NCBI RefSeq assembly: GCF_020921035.1 | Contig: NC_063156.1 | Location: 2,232,001 to 2,296,000 of the forward strand | Direction of reading: 5' to 3' | Length of the DNA stretch: 64,000 nucleotides | Origin: Rhodamnia argentea | Taxonomy: Eukaryota > Streptophyta > Magnoliopsida > Myrtales > Myrtaceae | In this document: one piece after another, positions 25,931-39,369 of the stretch | How positions within the stretch are numbered: the stretch's first letter is position 1 | How the letters are laid out: every line of letters begins with the position of its first letter | The notes under the pieces: generated by a model | Told to the model about the DNA's origin: nothing | Databases searched by the model: none | What the model saw: only the letters and a program-made list of their open reading frames with translations | Program-made: the position numbers and the translations under genes

Positions 25931-28650
25931 TCAATGGCCTTCATTTGAAAGTCTATCGAGGTAGCGATCCATAAGCACAGAGACAGATTCAAGAAATGAA
26001 CCTTCACTAGCTCCAGGAAGCACACTTTCCTCTGCTTCTTTGACAATCCGCTCAATCACAGACTCCTTGCTAAGAGTTTCCCGACACATCATGCTTCCAA
26101 TGGAGAAAGGAGTAAGCCCTCTCTCCACACCTTTCTTCAAAAGCATAGTAGAGATGCGCAAGGTACGAGCACACTCAATTGGCAAGTCCCAACCATGAAA
26201 CTTCAAGAGTTGAATGTCTTGTTCAGCATCCAGTGACTTGATGTAGTCCATAGTTTCGGGAGAGTAAGGCTGCTGAGCTTGGGGCCAGTAGAGCCACTCA
26301 AATGTGCAATCTTCAAACTGCAGCAACAAGAACAGAGATAATAAAAGATGAGACGACGACAAAAAGAAGAGACTACAAGAAGCTTGAGAGATTTTGGAGC
26401 TTGGATGGAGTCATTATGCTTTTGAACTGATGCAAGAAACTAAACTATTGCTACTGGTAGATCAACAGAAATCCAATACATCCTCCATAAACTTAAAACC
26501 CCAGGTCATGCTCTCTTTGTTGTATTTATCACCAAAAATACTGAGCAGTGACAAGCACAAAGCATAGACTCTGAAGCAAACATGTTTCTGCACATTTTAT
26601 CCAACGACATGTCAATCTGAAGTACCTACATGCTAAAAGAGAAGCAGTTCATGCAGTCAAAGCAGGATGAATGCTGCTTGCGCAACAAAAAGCACCACAC
26701 AACCATCATCTTGTCTAGCCTAAACATGCAAAGAATATCCTGTATGAGTTCCGAGTTATAAAGTCATCAACGCAACTGTGGGTTTAAACCTGATGTAAAT
26801 CAATAAGTGCAACACATCCTAAAAAACGACAAATAATTTTAACAAATCTGCGCATGCGTACATAAATTGGGGTGATGGAGATTCCATCTTTGACAATTTC
26901 TGAGGCATCCAATACCCAAGGTTATTAAGACTATTATCTTGGATCTCATGCCAATTAGGAGGAATCACACCTCAAAGAATAACAATCATCTATTGATGTA
27001 TAACCCTGTTGCAAATCAACAAGCGCCACACATCCTTAAAAAAAACAAAAGATTGCAACAGATCTGCACAAAAGTACACAACCATGGGTTATGAAGATTA
27101 CATCCTTCACTCAAACCTTCAAAGGCATCCAATACTCAATAAGGAAAACATGGGGCTATTAAGACTAATATGTTAGATCTCATGCCAATTAGGACAAGTC
27201 ATGACTCCAAGAATAACACATCATCTATTAATATTTTAGCAGAGAAAAACATTATGATCAATCAGAGCATAAAATATGATTTACTCACATTTTCAGGCAG
27301 ACAGTATCCATGATCAATAGGAATAAGCACGATACGTCCATCTTCACCATCCCTGCTGACCAATATGTTGCCTGCATGCCTATCCGCATTTGCCAACCTT
27401 ATGTCCAAGACTGAAATCTTGTGGACCTCATCCACTGGAAACGCTCGGGGTCCCATATCCTCACAACTTCCTATGTTCTTCATGAACATCTGTAGTGATC
27501 CTATCTTAAAATTCTTGTTTGTGTACTCATAACCTTCTGGATAATTGAATTCTCTATGCATACACTTCACCATAACAGTGGGCGGAACCCCAGCAAAGCC
27601 CTTCTCCGAATTGTGAACCGCTGGGTGGTCCAAGATGTAAGCTGCAACTTCTCTCAGTGCACCCTCTCCAACACGCGTTCCCTTTTTCATCCCTTGACCA
27701 TCTAGTGACAAGGGAAGTCCCTTGGGATTATTCACTGCCATTGGTTCTTCATCAATAGGCTTAAAAACCGATACAAACTCCAGGCCAGAAAAATCATGCA
27801 TGAGGTAAGCTCCTCCCGATCCCTCTGAAGACCGTATTGGCTCATTGCCTCCCTCCAATCCTTGGAAAGTAGATTCAATTAGCTCTTTTAACACAAATGG
27901 CAGTTCATTATCTTGATTAACGAAGAAAGGCTCCAATAGGAAATCTTTTGGCAGTGGTCTACTCTCCACGACATTGGGTTTCAACATGTCCCTAGACTGA
28001 TATTCACCATCTGCACTAGCAAGCTCATTCAAATCTGATGCATCAATAAGCCCTTCAAAGTGCTTCTCAACAGGTTTGGCCCTCACTTTAGCAGATCTGC
28101 AGACCAGCAGATGGATAACAGCGTCACTGTTCTTCCTACAAATGTCATGGACGAGTCTCTGATCTTCAAGCTCTTCGCCATCGCATACTAGCTCTTGATC
28201 CTCCAGATTGACAAAGCCTTTCCCCTTCTTCACAATCTGCTGCTTCACATACCTTACGTTTCTGCTCCTCTCTACATGGAACTCAAATTCCTTCCCACAA
28301 GCAGTTCGGACAGTGATAGCTTGAAGATCTGAAAGCCTCAGGACAAGGTGCAACACATTTCCATCAGTTACCCCATAGTCTTGAACACGAGAATTGTTCC
28401 GAGCTAGTTCTCTCCCATCAAAGACTAGTTTCTGCTTTCTGACAAAGAACCCTTTATATATCTGTATCTTCAGCTTCACAAACGCAATTGAATCTGACTC
28501 CATAATGCGCATGGGAATCACAGACCCAGCAACACTGATGTAAATCAGGATCGAATTGTTCAAGTGAGGACCATAGTGGTGGGAGAACTTCCCAGGGAAA
28601 TTCAATGACTCTTCCAGAACCGGGCTAAGTGCCACACTAGCAACTGACAT
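25931..28650 (-). CDS. phosphatidylinositol 4-kinase gamma with two ubiquitin-like domains (PI4KG4/UbDK-gamma-4-like)
   Basis: Two coding exons (28650-27289 and 26317-25931) join at AAT|GTGAGT...CTGCAG|TTTGAAGAT and give 582 residues. Two ubiquitin-like repeats occupy residues about 33-107 (LVFDGRELARNNSRVQDYGV) and 110-186 (ELVCDGEELEDQRLV). The kinase domain starts near a glycine-rich SSEGSGGAYLMHD followed by the lysine-bearing SVFKPIDEEP. It carries the catalytic loop NADRHAGNILV and the DFG-like IPIDHGYCLP at the exon border. The second exon is the C-terminal lobe (FEWLYWPQAQQPYSPET). Family members belong to the PI3/4-kinase fold, but the Arabidopsis members PI4K-gamma-4 and -7 have been reported as Ser/Thr protein kinases acting on UFD1/RPN10, linking them to the proteasome. 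A minus-strand 5' UTR intron is likely (acceptor TACAG near 28672, donor CAG|GTAACA near 29660). No defect was seen. Confidence 0.92.
26780..27240. repeat. imperfect direct tandem duplication inside the PI4K-gamma intron
   Basis: About 26780-27001 and 27002-27240 share an ordered set of words: AATCAATAAGTGCAACACAT / AATCAACAAGCGCCACACAT, GGCATCCAATAC, CTCATGCCAATTAGGA, and CATCTATTGATG / CATCTATTAATA. The two units are therefore diverged direct copies of about 220-240 bp. Confidence 0.65.
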
Positions 28651-28671
28651 CTTTCTCTCTGATTATCTGTA

Positions 28672-29860
28672 CTGCCCCTTGTCTGAATAATCACACTTTA
28701 ATCTGTCAAAGCCTTCATCACACTCTTTGGACAATCCATTTGACCAAATAGTCCCAAACTTCAGCTTTGAGTAATGTCACCTCAAAACTGAAAAACTAGG
28801 AAACTCAGTTTCCCCACTCAAACAGGTTCTCCAACCTAATATTCCAAACTCAATAACCTCCATAAGCAAACTCAATGCATAAGCCAATCCCCAACTCACC
28901 GGATTCTCTGTAGGCATCAAGTGCTAGGGTTTCTCCCATGCCAAAGAAACTTACCAAAAGAAAGTGCAAGGATTTCGAGAGAACTGAATCTTCTGGAAAC
29001 TACAGCCAACCTCAAGAAAGGGACAAAAAGGGTAAAAACAAATAGGAATCAGCTCACGATCAACCTCGACCAGGAAATCTTACCTACGATCAAAAAGCAA
29101 AAATGCCTGAGAAACGATAGAGATACTGATGCTTCTTAATGAATTCTTAAATACTTGCCGAACTGTAAATTACTAAGCGCTAATGTACAAATTAACAATT
29201 GCCACAGCTAATACATCAATGTCAAAGCTAGCCTAATCAATCAAATAATGGAAAACCTAGGCTCAATATGGAGTATCATAAAACCTCACAATACCGTCCG
29301 GATTATCATCTCACGCTTCTCACGAATGTAGAATGCTAGAAGCCAGCGCGAGCGCTATTGTAGCCGTTAACACAAAAAAGTAATAACAATAATAACAATA
29401 ATACAAAAGGCAACAAGCAAAAAGGAGACAAAGAAAGAAGAGCAAGGAAAGAGGATCAATCAATCGCGAACATCGAGCTTAAGAACAATCCGACCAATAT
29501 CTGATCATCGTCCTCTACGAAGAATCTCATCTCTTTCGCACCAGCAAACTTCACTGACCTGACACTACTCCACTTCCGGCCGACACAAACCGACAAACAA
29601 GAGACATGGACCAAAAAAAAGAGCGAGAGAAATCAAAGCCAAAGCTGCGCATCAATGTTACCTGAAAATCAGGTGAAATGGTGATGAAATGCACAGGAAT
29701 TGGAATCACTGTGCTTCATCGTCTCTGATCACCAAGCCGATTCGATGCCCGTAAAATCCGCAAATTCCTCTGTGACTAGCTTTTACTTCTCCAGAGAATT
29801 CAACAGCTAGGAAGACAGAGAGCAAGAGGTGGGGGAGACAAATGACGCTGCAAAGGAAAA
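28672..29860 (-). other. probable 5' UTR exon, UTR intron and promoter of PI4K-gamma
   Basis: There is no coding block upstream of the ATG at 28650. On the minus strand, TTTTCAG|GTAACATTG near 29660 is a good donor and GGGCAGTACAG near 28672 a good acceptor, so the leader is probably split. The leader exon itself would be about 29661-29850. Confidence 0.45.
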
Positions 29861-30982
29861 CGTATCCCGTGCGCTCTGTTTACTTATACTGGTGACGGGA
29901 GGTGGTGGCTTTGTACGGAAGAATCGGTGGGACTTAACGGCGTGAGTTTTCCGTAACCGACGTCGGCTTCGTCCTTTCTTTCTTGAGGCTTGGGGTTACG
30001 AATAAAATATGTCGGACGATATAGATGAAAATCTACTCTCTCTTTTTTTACAATTTTGGTAACAACATCTGCTCTGGCCATGCCAATGTCCCACGACAAT
30101 TAACGTGGAATATATGCCGACGCATACGAGATTTGGAAGATGAATTTATTATTTTTTTATGAGCGTGTAAAGATGAGAAAGTTCAACCCTAGCATCAAAA
30201 GAAAAATAATCATTCATTGTCAAAAATATTTTATATAACTCCCGGAGATATATAAAATATTTACTCCGATTTTATATATCTGCTTTGATTACGCACATTT
30301 CATTTGATTTCCTTAAATAGGCAACTGATATAGCCTCTAAATACGCTCTCGGTGTACTCTTTTCTAGAAGATGTCGAAAATATCTTTAACATTCATAAAC
30401 TTCAAACTTCCTAAGCAAATAGAAACGAATAATGTAGTGGTTTTTTAAAAAGAAGAAAAAAAAAAAAAAGGAGACTCCAAAGTACTATTTCACTTGTCAT
30501 ATAGTAATTAACAAGAGTTTATCTATTTAGACGATGCAATCGGATTTTGTTACTTGTAAAGCCCTTGACATGATTAGATCACCCTTGAAAATTCACTATC
30601 GATAATTGTTACACATGATGAAGTCCAAGATTAGATACGAGAGCTCATAACATCAGACTCCTTCCTCGTTGGTATATTATTAGAAAATATATTTCATGGA
30701 TCTAAGGTTGCCTGCCTAGATATCTTCCTCGCAGGTACAGCAACGGTACCGGATCTGTCTATTACCAAGCACTTGCATAGATTATTATCCCACCCAATAA
30801 AATACGAGCGATCAGCTCAATAATTTATTGACATACATGTCTCTAGAGCAAAAGAAGCCCTGGGCGAGGGAAGCGAAGGGTAAGGACGTAACTTCGGAGT
30901 GATTTGCCAAACAAAACGTAATTAACGCCACTCCGGCTTCGATTGATGCCGTGTGAAATGACGCGGGGAGGCCAAACGAGAG
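29861..30982. other. intergenic, no gene recognised
   Basis: AT-rich DNA upstream of the PI4K-gamma gene. No conserved coding block or RNA gene is visible. Confidence 0.35.
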
Positions 30983-32000
30983 TAAGGGTGATCGGTTCCG
31001 GAATGGTTGGTTCCTATCCTGGAATCAAGAATCGTCCGCGAGGGACCGGTTCCGTAAAATGGGAACCGTGAACCACCCACTCGCTCCGTAGATTCACCCT
31101 AGAACCGAACTACCGGTCCGGTCTGATTTCCGATTACAGTCTTACCGAGCATCAATATTAATTAAAAAAGAAAAGGTGGAAGCACTCCCTTGCATTGAGA
31201 TGAGGTATAGAACCCAAAATCACACCAACTGAACACTGAACAGATTTAGGCATTGAAAACTGGGGTTATATGATCCTTGGCTAACTTCCAAGGATCGGCC
31301 ATTAACGTAAAGAACGTAAATCCCCATATTAGATGTCTTACATTCACCGCTCATCCCTATTTTTCTACGTTGTGGTAACATAGGAAAATAGTCCTATCTT
31401 CTCACAAACCAACCAACTTGCTTAAGTTTGCCCGTGATGTTGTACTTCTTTGGATATACAGAAAGGACATTAGTACACCAAAAATAATAATTATGAAGTG
31501 AAATTTAGAAAATACAGCAAAAATCCACTAATAACGAATCAACCCACTCATGAGAGTAATATCGTAAAATGGATGATTAAAGACACTGTGGGTCTTAGTT
31601 TCTCCCAATGGACGCAGCAATAATCGAAGTCAACAATGTAATTACTAATTAGATGTCGCCTGAGCCGTCTGAGATTGAGGCATTTTTCTTTTTGGTTCAT
31701 GCGGCTAGCGTTGTGCCTGGATGGTTGAGGTGAGCTTGGCTGGACATTTTTTTTTTGTTGAACGGATGGATCTGGACTTCGAGATTTTGAGGGAGATGAC
31801 TTCAATTAAATTGTATTATATAAAAATACCGAGCCGGTTGAACCGATTGAATAGTTCTCACCCGAAATCGAGAACCAATACTCATAGGTTCACGAAAATT
31901 GAAATCGAAAACTGGACCAGTATTTACCGATTACCATCCAAAATTAGCTGATTGGGTACAGTCCAATTAAATTTGAGTGGAATTTTTTTGCTCACCCCTA
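30983..32000. mobile_element. candidate non-autonomous hAT-like element
   Basis: The left end TAAGGGTGATCGGTTCCGGA and the right end, read in reverse complement, TAGGGGTGAGCAAAAAAATT share the TARGGGTGA start typical of several plant hAT families. Both ends carry many GGTTCC/GGAACC words. The flanks AACGAGAG and GACGGGGG match at only 5 of 8 positions, so the target duplication is weak or decayed. No transposase is seen inside. Confidence 0.45.
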
Positions 32001-32412
32001 GACGGGGGAGTTATTGCGTTGTTTAATGCATTCAGTTTGGGAAGAACTAACAGCGTTAGATAAGGGAGCGAAACGTCCGTTAAGGTTCTAACTTGAAGGC
32101 CAAGGTGCCGTCGACTTTTGAGTCGTAGGAAGGAAGCGCGTTGCCACGTCATGTACGGGAGCCTCCCGCTACTGGAAGTCAAAACCATTCACGTAATTCG
32201 TCCACGTGGCATGACCCGATTGGGTGAAGCTAGTGGCTTCGGCAATTTCCAGCTCCAGATGGCAAGTCTGCAAAGCGGATGGGAAAACTGGAAGAGATTC
32301 CGTATCATTATTCTAATAGCATTGCAGATAAAAATTTGAGTTGCGGGAAGAGAAACTCTGCTATCTGGCAACGAAGAAAGGTGATGAACGACAATTTAAG
32401 GGGGAAAATACT
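32001..32412. other. 3' flank of the DPP-like gene
   Basis: Includes the presumed 3' UTR of the minus-strand peptidase. Nothing else was recognised. Confidence 0.35.
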
Positions 32413-35400
32413 TCACAGGCTCCTCTCAATAAACTCCCAGATTCTCTCCTCCATATAGATCCGGTCCCCCCGCCGCCGTGGCATGTGCCGTTCGTCCGGG
32501 AAGATCAACAGCTCGTACCGCTTTCGTTCCTCCACGAGCGCATTCACCAGCCGCGCTGTGTGCCTAAAATGCACGTTCTCGTCGATCATGCCGTGGACTA
32601 ACAGTAACCTCCCTTCCATTTTGTCCACGTGCTGCATGACCGAGCTGGATTCATAGCCTTCCTGATTAGCAGCAGGAAACCCCAAGTACTTCTCCGTGTA
32701 GAACGTGTCGTATCCGTCCCAGGATGTTACCGGGGCACCAGACACAGCGCAGCAGAAGACATCGGGGCATCTGGCCAATGCCATGGCAGATAGATACCCA
32801 CCATAACTCCAACCATATATTCCGATCCGACCAGCTTGGGCTAGCCCCTCTTTGACAAGCCATTCAGCTCCGGACACCTGATCCTCTACATCAATGTGGC
32901 CAAAGTTCTGTTTAAGAGCACCTTCAAACTTCAGACCACGCCTAGCGGTGCCTCGGTTATCTAACTGTTGCACCAGGCAGTAAAAATTTGTCGTAAGTCA
33001 CCAGTCATTCACCTAGAAGCTTTTGGCAGAAATTCATGGAAATGGATATCAAATACGTCTGTATGCAAACCACTCAACACGAGAGAGGTATAGAGAGAGA
33101 GAGACAGAGAACAGGCTTGGCCTGTAGCAAGGGAGAAAAATGCATTTTGATAATTCTCTGCTGCATGAAGCTTTAAAACTTTCTAGGCTTTCCTTAACCA
33201 AATCAAGCATTGTCAGTTCTACTACATAGCAGTGACTTCCATTAAGCATGTTGATGAAATTGATAAGAAGTGCTTAAACCATCTTGCAACCTTTACTGTA
33301 AACATACCACGCAACATAAATGGAGTGAGAAGCATCACAAATGGCAACATCATGACATATTGAGGGATTTGTCTTACTTCTGGAAACAGACTATGTTTAC
33401 AAGTAAGAGAGGATGTCTGAGGTGGCCACAGAGATGGTACTAACCTTCCAAACTAAGATTCCTTTGCTTCTCAAGTACTGTGCCTTCATGTCAACTGTAT
33501 TTGACCATGAATTACAGACAAGTTGTACGCATGGGCCACCATACACAGCTATCATGGTCTTGTAAGGTGGTGGTCCAAATTTTGCTATATCAGGCTTGTA
33601 CAGAGCTCCATATAGCACAGTCCCATCATTTCCCTGTATTTGCATGACCTCTGGAGACTCAAGCTGCAGCTTCTTCAACCTTGGTATGGTTAATGGAGGC
33701 TCATACAATGGCAAAATTATCCTGCCATCATGCAAGGAGCACTGCGACACCCTAGGGGGAGAAGTGAGAGAATCATGAATATCAACAAAAGTCCGCAGGT
33801 GATGATCAAGCACAACTACATGTTTTCCTTGTCCATTGGTCAATCTCTTTGGAGCTGGCAAAGGACTATCCCTGTCTGGGAAAAGTTTAGCTGAATATAA
33901 GTGCTGCTCCAGGGGTCCATCTAGAGTTCCTGTAAAGTATACAAGTCCTGCAGCTTCATTTACACCTGCAATTTGCTCAACCATCCAGTCACCTTCCGTG
34001 ATAGGTCCTAGGCAAGTCCCATTCGAGTCATGCAAATAAAGATGTCTAAATCCCGTTCTTTCACTTGCCCATATAAATCCCCCAGAAAATTTAGCTATAC
34101 CCTTATCTAGAGGAGTGAAGCAATCATGTAAGTTAATCCATGTACTCTGCTCTTCCACCAATACAACTTTTCCTTGCCCTGTCTTAATATCAAACTTAAG
34201 CATCTTCAATTTGCTATGTGACCTGTTTAAGACCTGAGCTGTCAGAATATTTCCATGCATCCAGTTGACTCGGGCCAAATATTCCTCCTCATTGTCTAAC
34301 TCATTTGTTCCTCCACATTGAAGATCCATCCAAGTAACAGGACCTCCAGTAGAGGAAACTACCCCAAGACGAACTTTAACATTTAAAGCTCCTGCGAAGG
34401 GGTAAGCATGATCTTCTTGTGCCTCTGGACCAACTGAGCTTTTGCCTTGGTGCATTATCCTGAAGAAAGGTACGTTAGAAGTGTCAACTTCTGTGAATGC
34501 AATGAACCTGCTGTCCAGTGACCACCAGTACCCATTTTTACGATCCATCTCTTCCTGAAAGCAGAAACAATATTCCATTAGAGAAAAACCAGAATACAAT
34601 AGACACATCATAATGTGATATAGCATTTAAGTAGTATGTTATCGCCTTTACTGCATAAACATAACTTTCTGATATATCCTGAAGACCCGGAAGTTCTTCA
34701 ATAATGCTGCACAAATGCATATCAAAATATGCTCAAAAGAGAGAGTGAGGGGAGAAAAAATTACCTGAGCTATGTACTCAGCGAGCCCGTGAGTCTGAAA
34801 AACATAAGTATTCAGTCAACATCCATAATCATCTTGACAAAAATAGAAAAGTCTATAAAAAGCAGACATTTACAGGAACACACTTAAAATATGTACTTAC
34901 TCCATCCATTGCAAGTGAAAATACTAAGCAAGCTCAAAACTAAGCTCCTATAGCACAAGGACAGCAACATAATACATTTTAAAAAGTTCGAGCTCACGTG
35001 AAGTTGGATATAAAGAGGAATCAAAGGAAGAGCTCTAGCAAATAAAATTCTGGATTTCCAAAACATTTGCTCAAGCTGTCAAAGTAGAATTTCAGTCGAT
35101 TACAGGTGAAATATGTGAAACCAAGTTGGGCAACATTTAATGGAAGAGGAAATAAGCCCAAATCATTATGTAGATCACACAGAAAAAAGACCCACTATCC
35201 ATGTGTTTGGTCAAGCTCACCATAGCATTATCAATGGCACCATCAGTCAGTTGACGTTGTTCGTTGTGTAGGAGGTTTAGAATGTGCAATTCTCTATCTC
35301 TCACAAAAGCAATCATGGTACCATCTGGAGAGATATGTGGATCAATAATCGGTGAGGATGATGTACTTGGAAGCTTAAGCTCTGAGCTAGAGAGATCCTG

Positions 35401-36392
35401 AATATAAACCTGTAACTCGAAGGAAAACACATCAGTTGAAGCTGCTTCTTTACAATCTAAATTGACAGATAGTTGAAAGAGAAAGAAGCAGGCGATAAGG
35501 GTCTGTATGATTCAAAGTGTTCCGATCGAAAAGAATCAAGATATTTCGGGATCATCTGGAGAGATTACCAAATGACATTTACTTCAACTATCAAGCCCCT
35601 CTCTTCTCCCATTGAACAAAAGGTAAAAGAAATGAAGACACCATAAGGCAAAGATTGGAAATTGGATCGATCAATCTATATAGGTGGTAGGCCAGCAAAC
35701 ACATGCAAAATAGATGTTAAAATAATGGCATTGTAGCATGAACGAGTGAACAACACCAAGAAGCTGATCCGCCTGAACTTTTATATATACAAAGTGTAAT
35801 CATTATCCTATGTAATTGAAACGAATGCATGTCAATGCTATCTCTTACTGACACAGGAAGATAGTTAATGGCGCCTGGATCATAGATAAACAAAGATTCT
35901 TAATCAATTACAAATGGAATCATTGTCGGATATACTAAAGAGCAGAGGACATACCCCGGTTGGCAACGGCACCATAAGCGCCTTCTTCTTTGAGTTCGTC
36001 TTAATCCATTCGTATCGTGTTACTCCCAAACCACGCTCCCTCAATCTCTCCCTTCTCAACTTTTCTTCTGGAGAAATGTTATTCTCATCAAGCCCACCAT
36101 CTGGGGGACTGAAAAATAAATCTTGCTTACTACTTTTGAGATCAAATGTAAAAACCTTCCTATTTAAAGTCTGATCAGGACTGAATAAATAGGCGACGAG
36201 GGTATCATCAGGGCTGAAAGTGATTGACGTTGGAGCACCATATCCAGGCAAGGGATATTGTACTATTTCCTCGACTGGGAAAAGAATACAGTCGTCAATT
36301 GCTTGTGCAGCTGTGCTGTCAGTTACAGGCATATTGCAGAATGACCCGAATCTCTTCAACTTCTTCTCCCTTGTCTCATTACCCGATTGCAT
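32413..36392 (-). CDS. dipeptidyl peptidase IV-family serine protease (S9B, DPP8/9-like)
   Basis: Five coding exons (36392-35955, 35409-35221, 34794-34765, 34554-33445, 32964-32413) join in frame to 772 residues. The N-terminal half is a DPP IV-type beta-propeller ([35 protein letters not shown]). [14 protein letters not shown] contains the Glu-Glu pair that in DPP IV enzymes binds the substrate N-terminus. The C-terminal alpha/beta-hydrolase domain has the nucleophile in GWSYGGYLS (Ser642), the acid in [10 protein letters not shown] (Asp717) and the base in DERHMPR (His749). The triad is complete. There is no signal peptide or membrane anchor, which fits a cytosolic DPP8/9-like enzyme removing Xaa-Pro/Ala dipeptides. 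Its plant substrates are largely unknown. The 30-nt exon is unusually small. The leader is probably split (acceptor TTTGACCAG near 36418, donor CAG|GTAAGA near 37212). Confidence 0.93.
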
Positions 36393-36417
36393 TACAAGAG
36401 AACTAGATCTTTCTGGT

Positions 36418-37800
36418 CAAATGACAAAGGAGCACGAACAACATGTTAAAATTAGGGTGCTAAACAGTTCAACTAAATTTAACTAGTATATAAATAACAC
36501 AAGCATATATAACTTCGGGTTAAAGCTGAGTGTGCAAACGTATGTTTTCACAACTTAAGATGTTAAAGAACAGCTCGGATTATTTTTGTCGGAATAAGCC
36601 CAATCAAACATCATGATGATCATCGACATTCTTGCAACCACGCAAGTTCAGCGGTTTTGTCGGGACTATGAGTACATTATGGGAGGACACAGTCCCATAT
36701 ACTACAAGCAGAACCCCATGTAGACTGGCCTGTACAAGCATTTCGAAGTTCACTGACAATTTTTTCCTAGTTAGCTTAGACTTGAGAATAGGAAATTGCC
36801 TTGAAAGTCTATCCTTACTCCTAAGGAAAGGGTCCATTCATTTGAGAAAACAAAAGCAAAACTACTTTTGCTCATCTCCTTATACCTGTGAAGGTTGAGT
36901 CTTGCTCATTGCCTTCCATTCAAGCCACAACAGGAAAACTACCAAAGACCAAAACTTCCTAAAAATTTTCGAATGTTACCCGTTGCATTTCGGATTCTTT
37001 TTCATTCTCTTTCTCCAACTAGTGACTTTTCATATTTCACGAGCTTACCGCTTTCGATTCGCTTCCTTTTCCCAGCTAAAAAGCAAAAAGAAGCATACTT
37101 ATTTGGGAACTCTATTTCTCCTCATTTGTCAGTCTCTGAGCTTCCAAACAAGGGAGAATCAATCCTATCATCATCCAATCACGTTAATTCAATCGTAATC
37201 GCCATTCTTACCTGCTAAGAAACACCAAATCTCAGCTCACTCTCAAACCTCTCATCCAGAACGAGAAACAATCCCCTTGATCCGATCACAGTCTATCAAA
37301 CTGCATCGGGTCAACACTTGCACTTCATTCACGAAACATACCAAAGGAAAAAAAAAAAGGGGTGAAACACAAGAGACAGAGACAAATCCGAGCCGAACCG
37401 GATCGAATTTGACGAGGAATATGGATCGAAACCGAACCTGTAAAGCGAAAGGATGTGATCGGCCATGAAAAGCATCAAAGGAGACGATCGCGAAACTTTT
37501 CAACCGATCCACTCCCAAAAGAAGGAAAAGTCCTCGAGAATCGGAATCGGAATCGGAATCGGATTCGAAGAAGCCAATCGAGATTCCGAGAGGCGGTGTT
37601 GCTCCTCCTCGCGTGCGGGGCGATCTGAAATTAGCAGAACTGAAAATGATTATTATGTCTGGATAAGAAGGGAAATATTTGGAGGCGGAATTCGTCGATT
37701 CGAGTTTGTTTCAACACGCGCCGGTGTTGGGAGTTTGGATTCATCGAACCAGCTTGCTCTTGTTGGTGTGGACGAGTTTGTGTCGTGTACGGGCAATCGC
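36418..37800 (-). other. probable 5' UTR intron, leader exon and promoter of the DPP-like gene
   Basis: No coding block is recognised upstream of the ATG. A near-consensus donor CTTAGCAG|GTAAGAATG lies at about 37212 on the minus strand, so a leader exon probably covers about 37213-37500. Confidence 0.4.
37537..37563. repeat. (GGAATC)n short tandem repeat
   Basis: Four near-perfect hexamer units in the upstream region of the DPP-like gene. Confidence 0.85.
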
Positions 37801-38194
37801 ACGTGACACTAATCTAACGACCTTTGGATATTGATTGCTCATTGATCATACGGTCCAAAACCGGACACGAGTCATTAGGGCCCCGGCGATGATGATCGGG
37901 AGAGACAATGATTGGATTGATTATATTGATGAAAGCGAACCTAGCGATGACGTGTTCGGATGATATTCCGACAGGAAAATAGAATATCGCGTATGGATTA
38001 ATTTGTACAACATGGTATGTTATTTATGGTATAAATTAGTTATTACTGGACTAGGCATTAATCGTAAATGTGAACCATACACTTTGACAAGACCATTAAT
38101 CGTCTACTTGTCCACATGAAATTACATGTGGACGACATTAATTTGGGGTGGGGCACATCTCGATCGACTCTTCTTTTTCGACAAGTCATAAAAC
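37801..38194. other. intergenic, no gene recognised
   Basis: No coding block or clear repeat was recognised. Confidence 0.35.
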
Positions 38195-38775
38195 TAATCA
38201 TGAAAGTGCAAAAATTTACAAATGTAATTGAGTCCTAAAATTTATCAAATTAATGCAATATAGTCATTCCGTTAACTCCATCCAATTTGATTAGCAAAAA
38301 ATATGGGCATGGCTCTTTTTTTAAATATATTCTCTTTCCTACATTGCGATAATTGACTAAAGATGATGTGAATGTCCTCACCTAAGGCCGGCGTTGCTCA
38401 GATTTGAGCGCCGTCACTTGGACCCGCAAGGCCTCGCCCTCGCTTGGTGAGGGCCGACTACAGCAATGACCCACCAACACATTCTCTTTCTTTTTTTTTT
38501 AGAATAAATTTTTAGCTTTTCCTTTTTCGTGTTTTTAATTTAATTGACAAAAAAAAAATAAGAGGAAAAGTAAACCAAAAAGAAAAAATAAGAAAATTAT
38601 TGAAACATAATTAAAAAATGTTTATGTTGGTTGTACCAAATAAGATAGTTGGCACCTACGTCAACGATTTCGCCAAAATTGACTCAATGAATTTAATTGA
38701 CAAAAAATAAAATTGTTTAAGACTTAATTGGTAAGACTGCACTAAGTTCATGACTTTTCGGATAATTTTTTCTTA
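38195..38775. repeat. foldback element, 'CAATTCAGTCCTAAAC' family
   Basis: The left arm (TGTAATTGAGTCCTAAAATT) and the right arm (AAGACTTAATTGGTAAGACT, then CATGACTTTTCGGATAATTT) are in inverted order. The GC-rich core has CTCGCTTGGTGAGGGC. The organisation is the same as at 18360-18955. Confidence 0.5.
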
Positions 38776-39369
38776 TCTCAAGAAATGTTTGTACCGCTTA
38801 ACCTGTCGGGTCTTTTGAAGGAAATTTCTGCAATTTTTCTGCAATATGAGGGCTGAGCAATAAGTTCCTTCTTTCAAATGCATTTCGAGGAACTCTATTT
38901 CTTTTTTCTTTTTGCTAATGATCATCACCAATGGATGCTAGAATGTTCTATCTAAAAAAAGCAATATAATTATGAAAGCTTGATACCCAGAAAAGGAACC
39001 CTAGGGACAGATACCCATTTGCTGATTGATTCATCAAATGCATCACTTTTTTTGGACGAAATCAACATTGAATAGCAAAAAGAACACAAAAAAAAAAAAA
39101 ATGAATACTAGATTGCTTGAGATAGAGAAGAGACAGGACTACTTATCCAATTCAACAAAATCAGAGGAAGAGAAAGCGGATGGACCACTTGAAGACGTGT
39201 CCTAGAGGGATAAAAAACAAATAATGTGGCAAGATGCCAAAAGTGTGCATACATGTCAATAACTTCCTATTGATACAACACAACAATCAGACCAGTCATC
39301 TGATGTTCATAATTGATTTTGTTAGTGTTCGATTGTCATTTGATGAACAACGATTATAGACGATAGATG

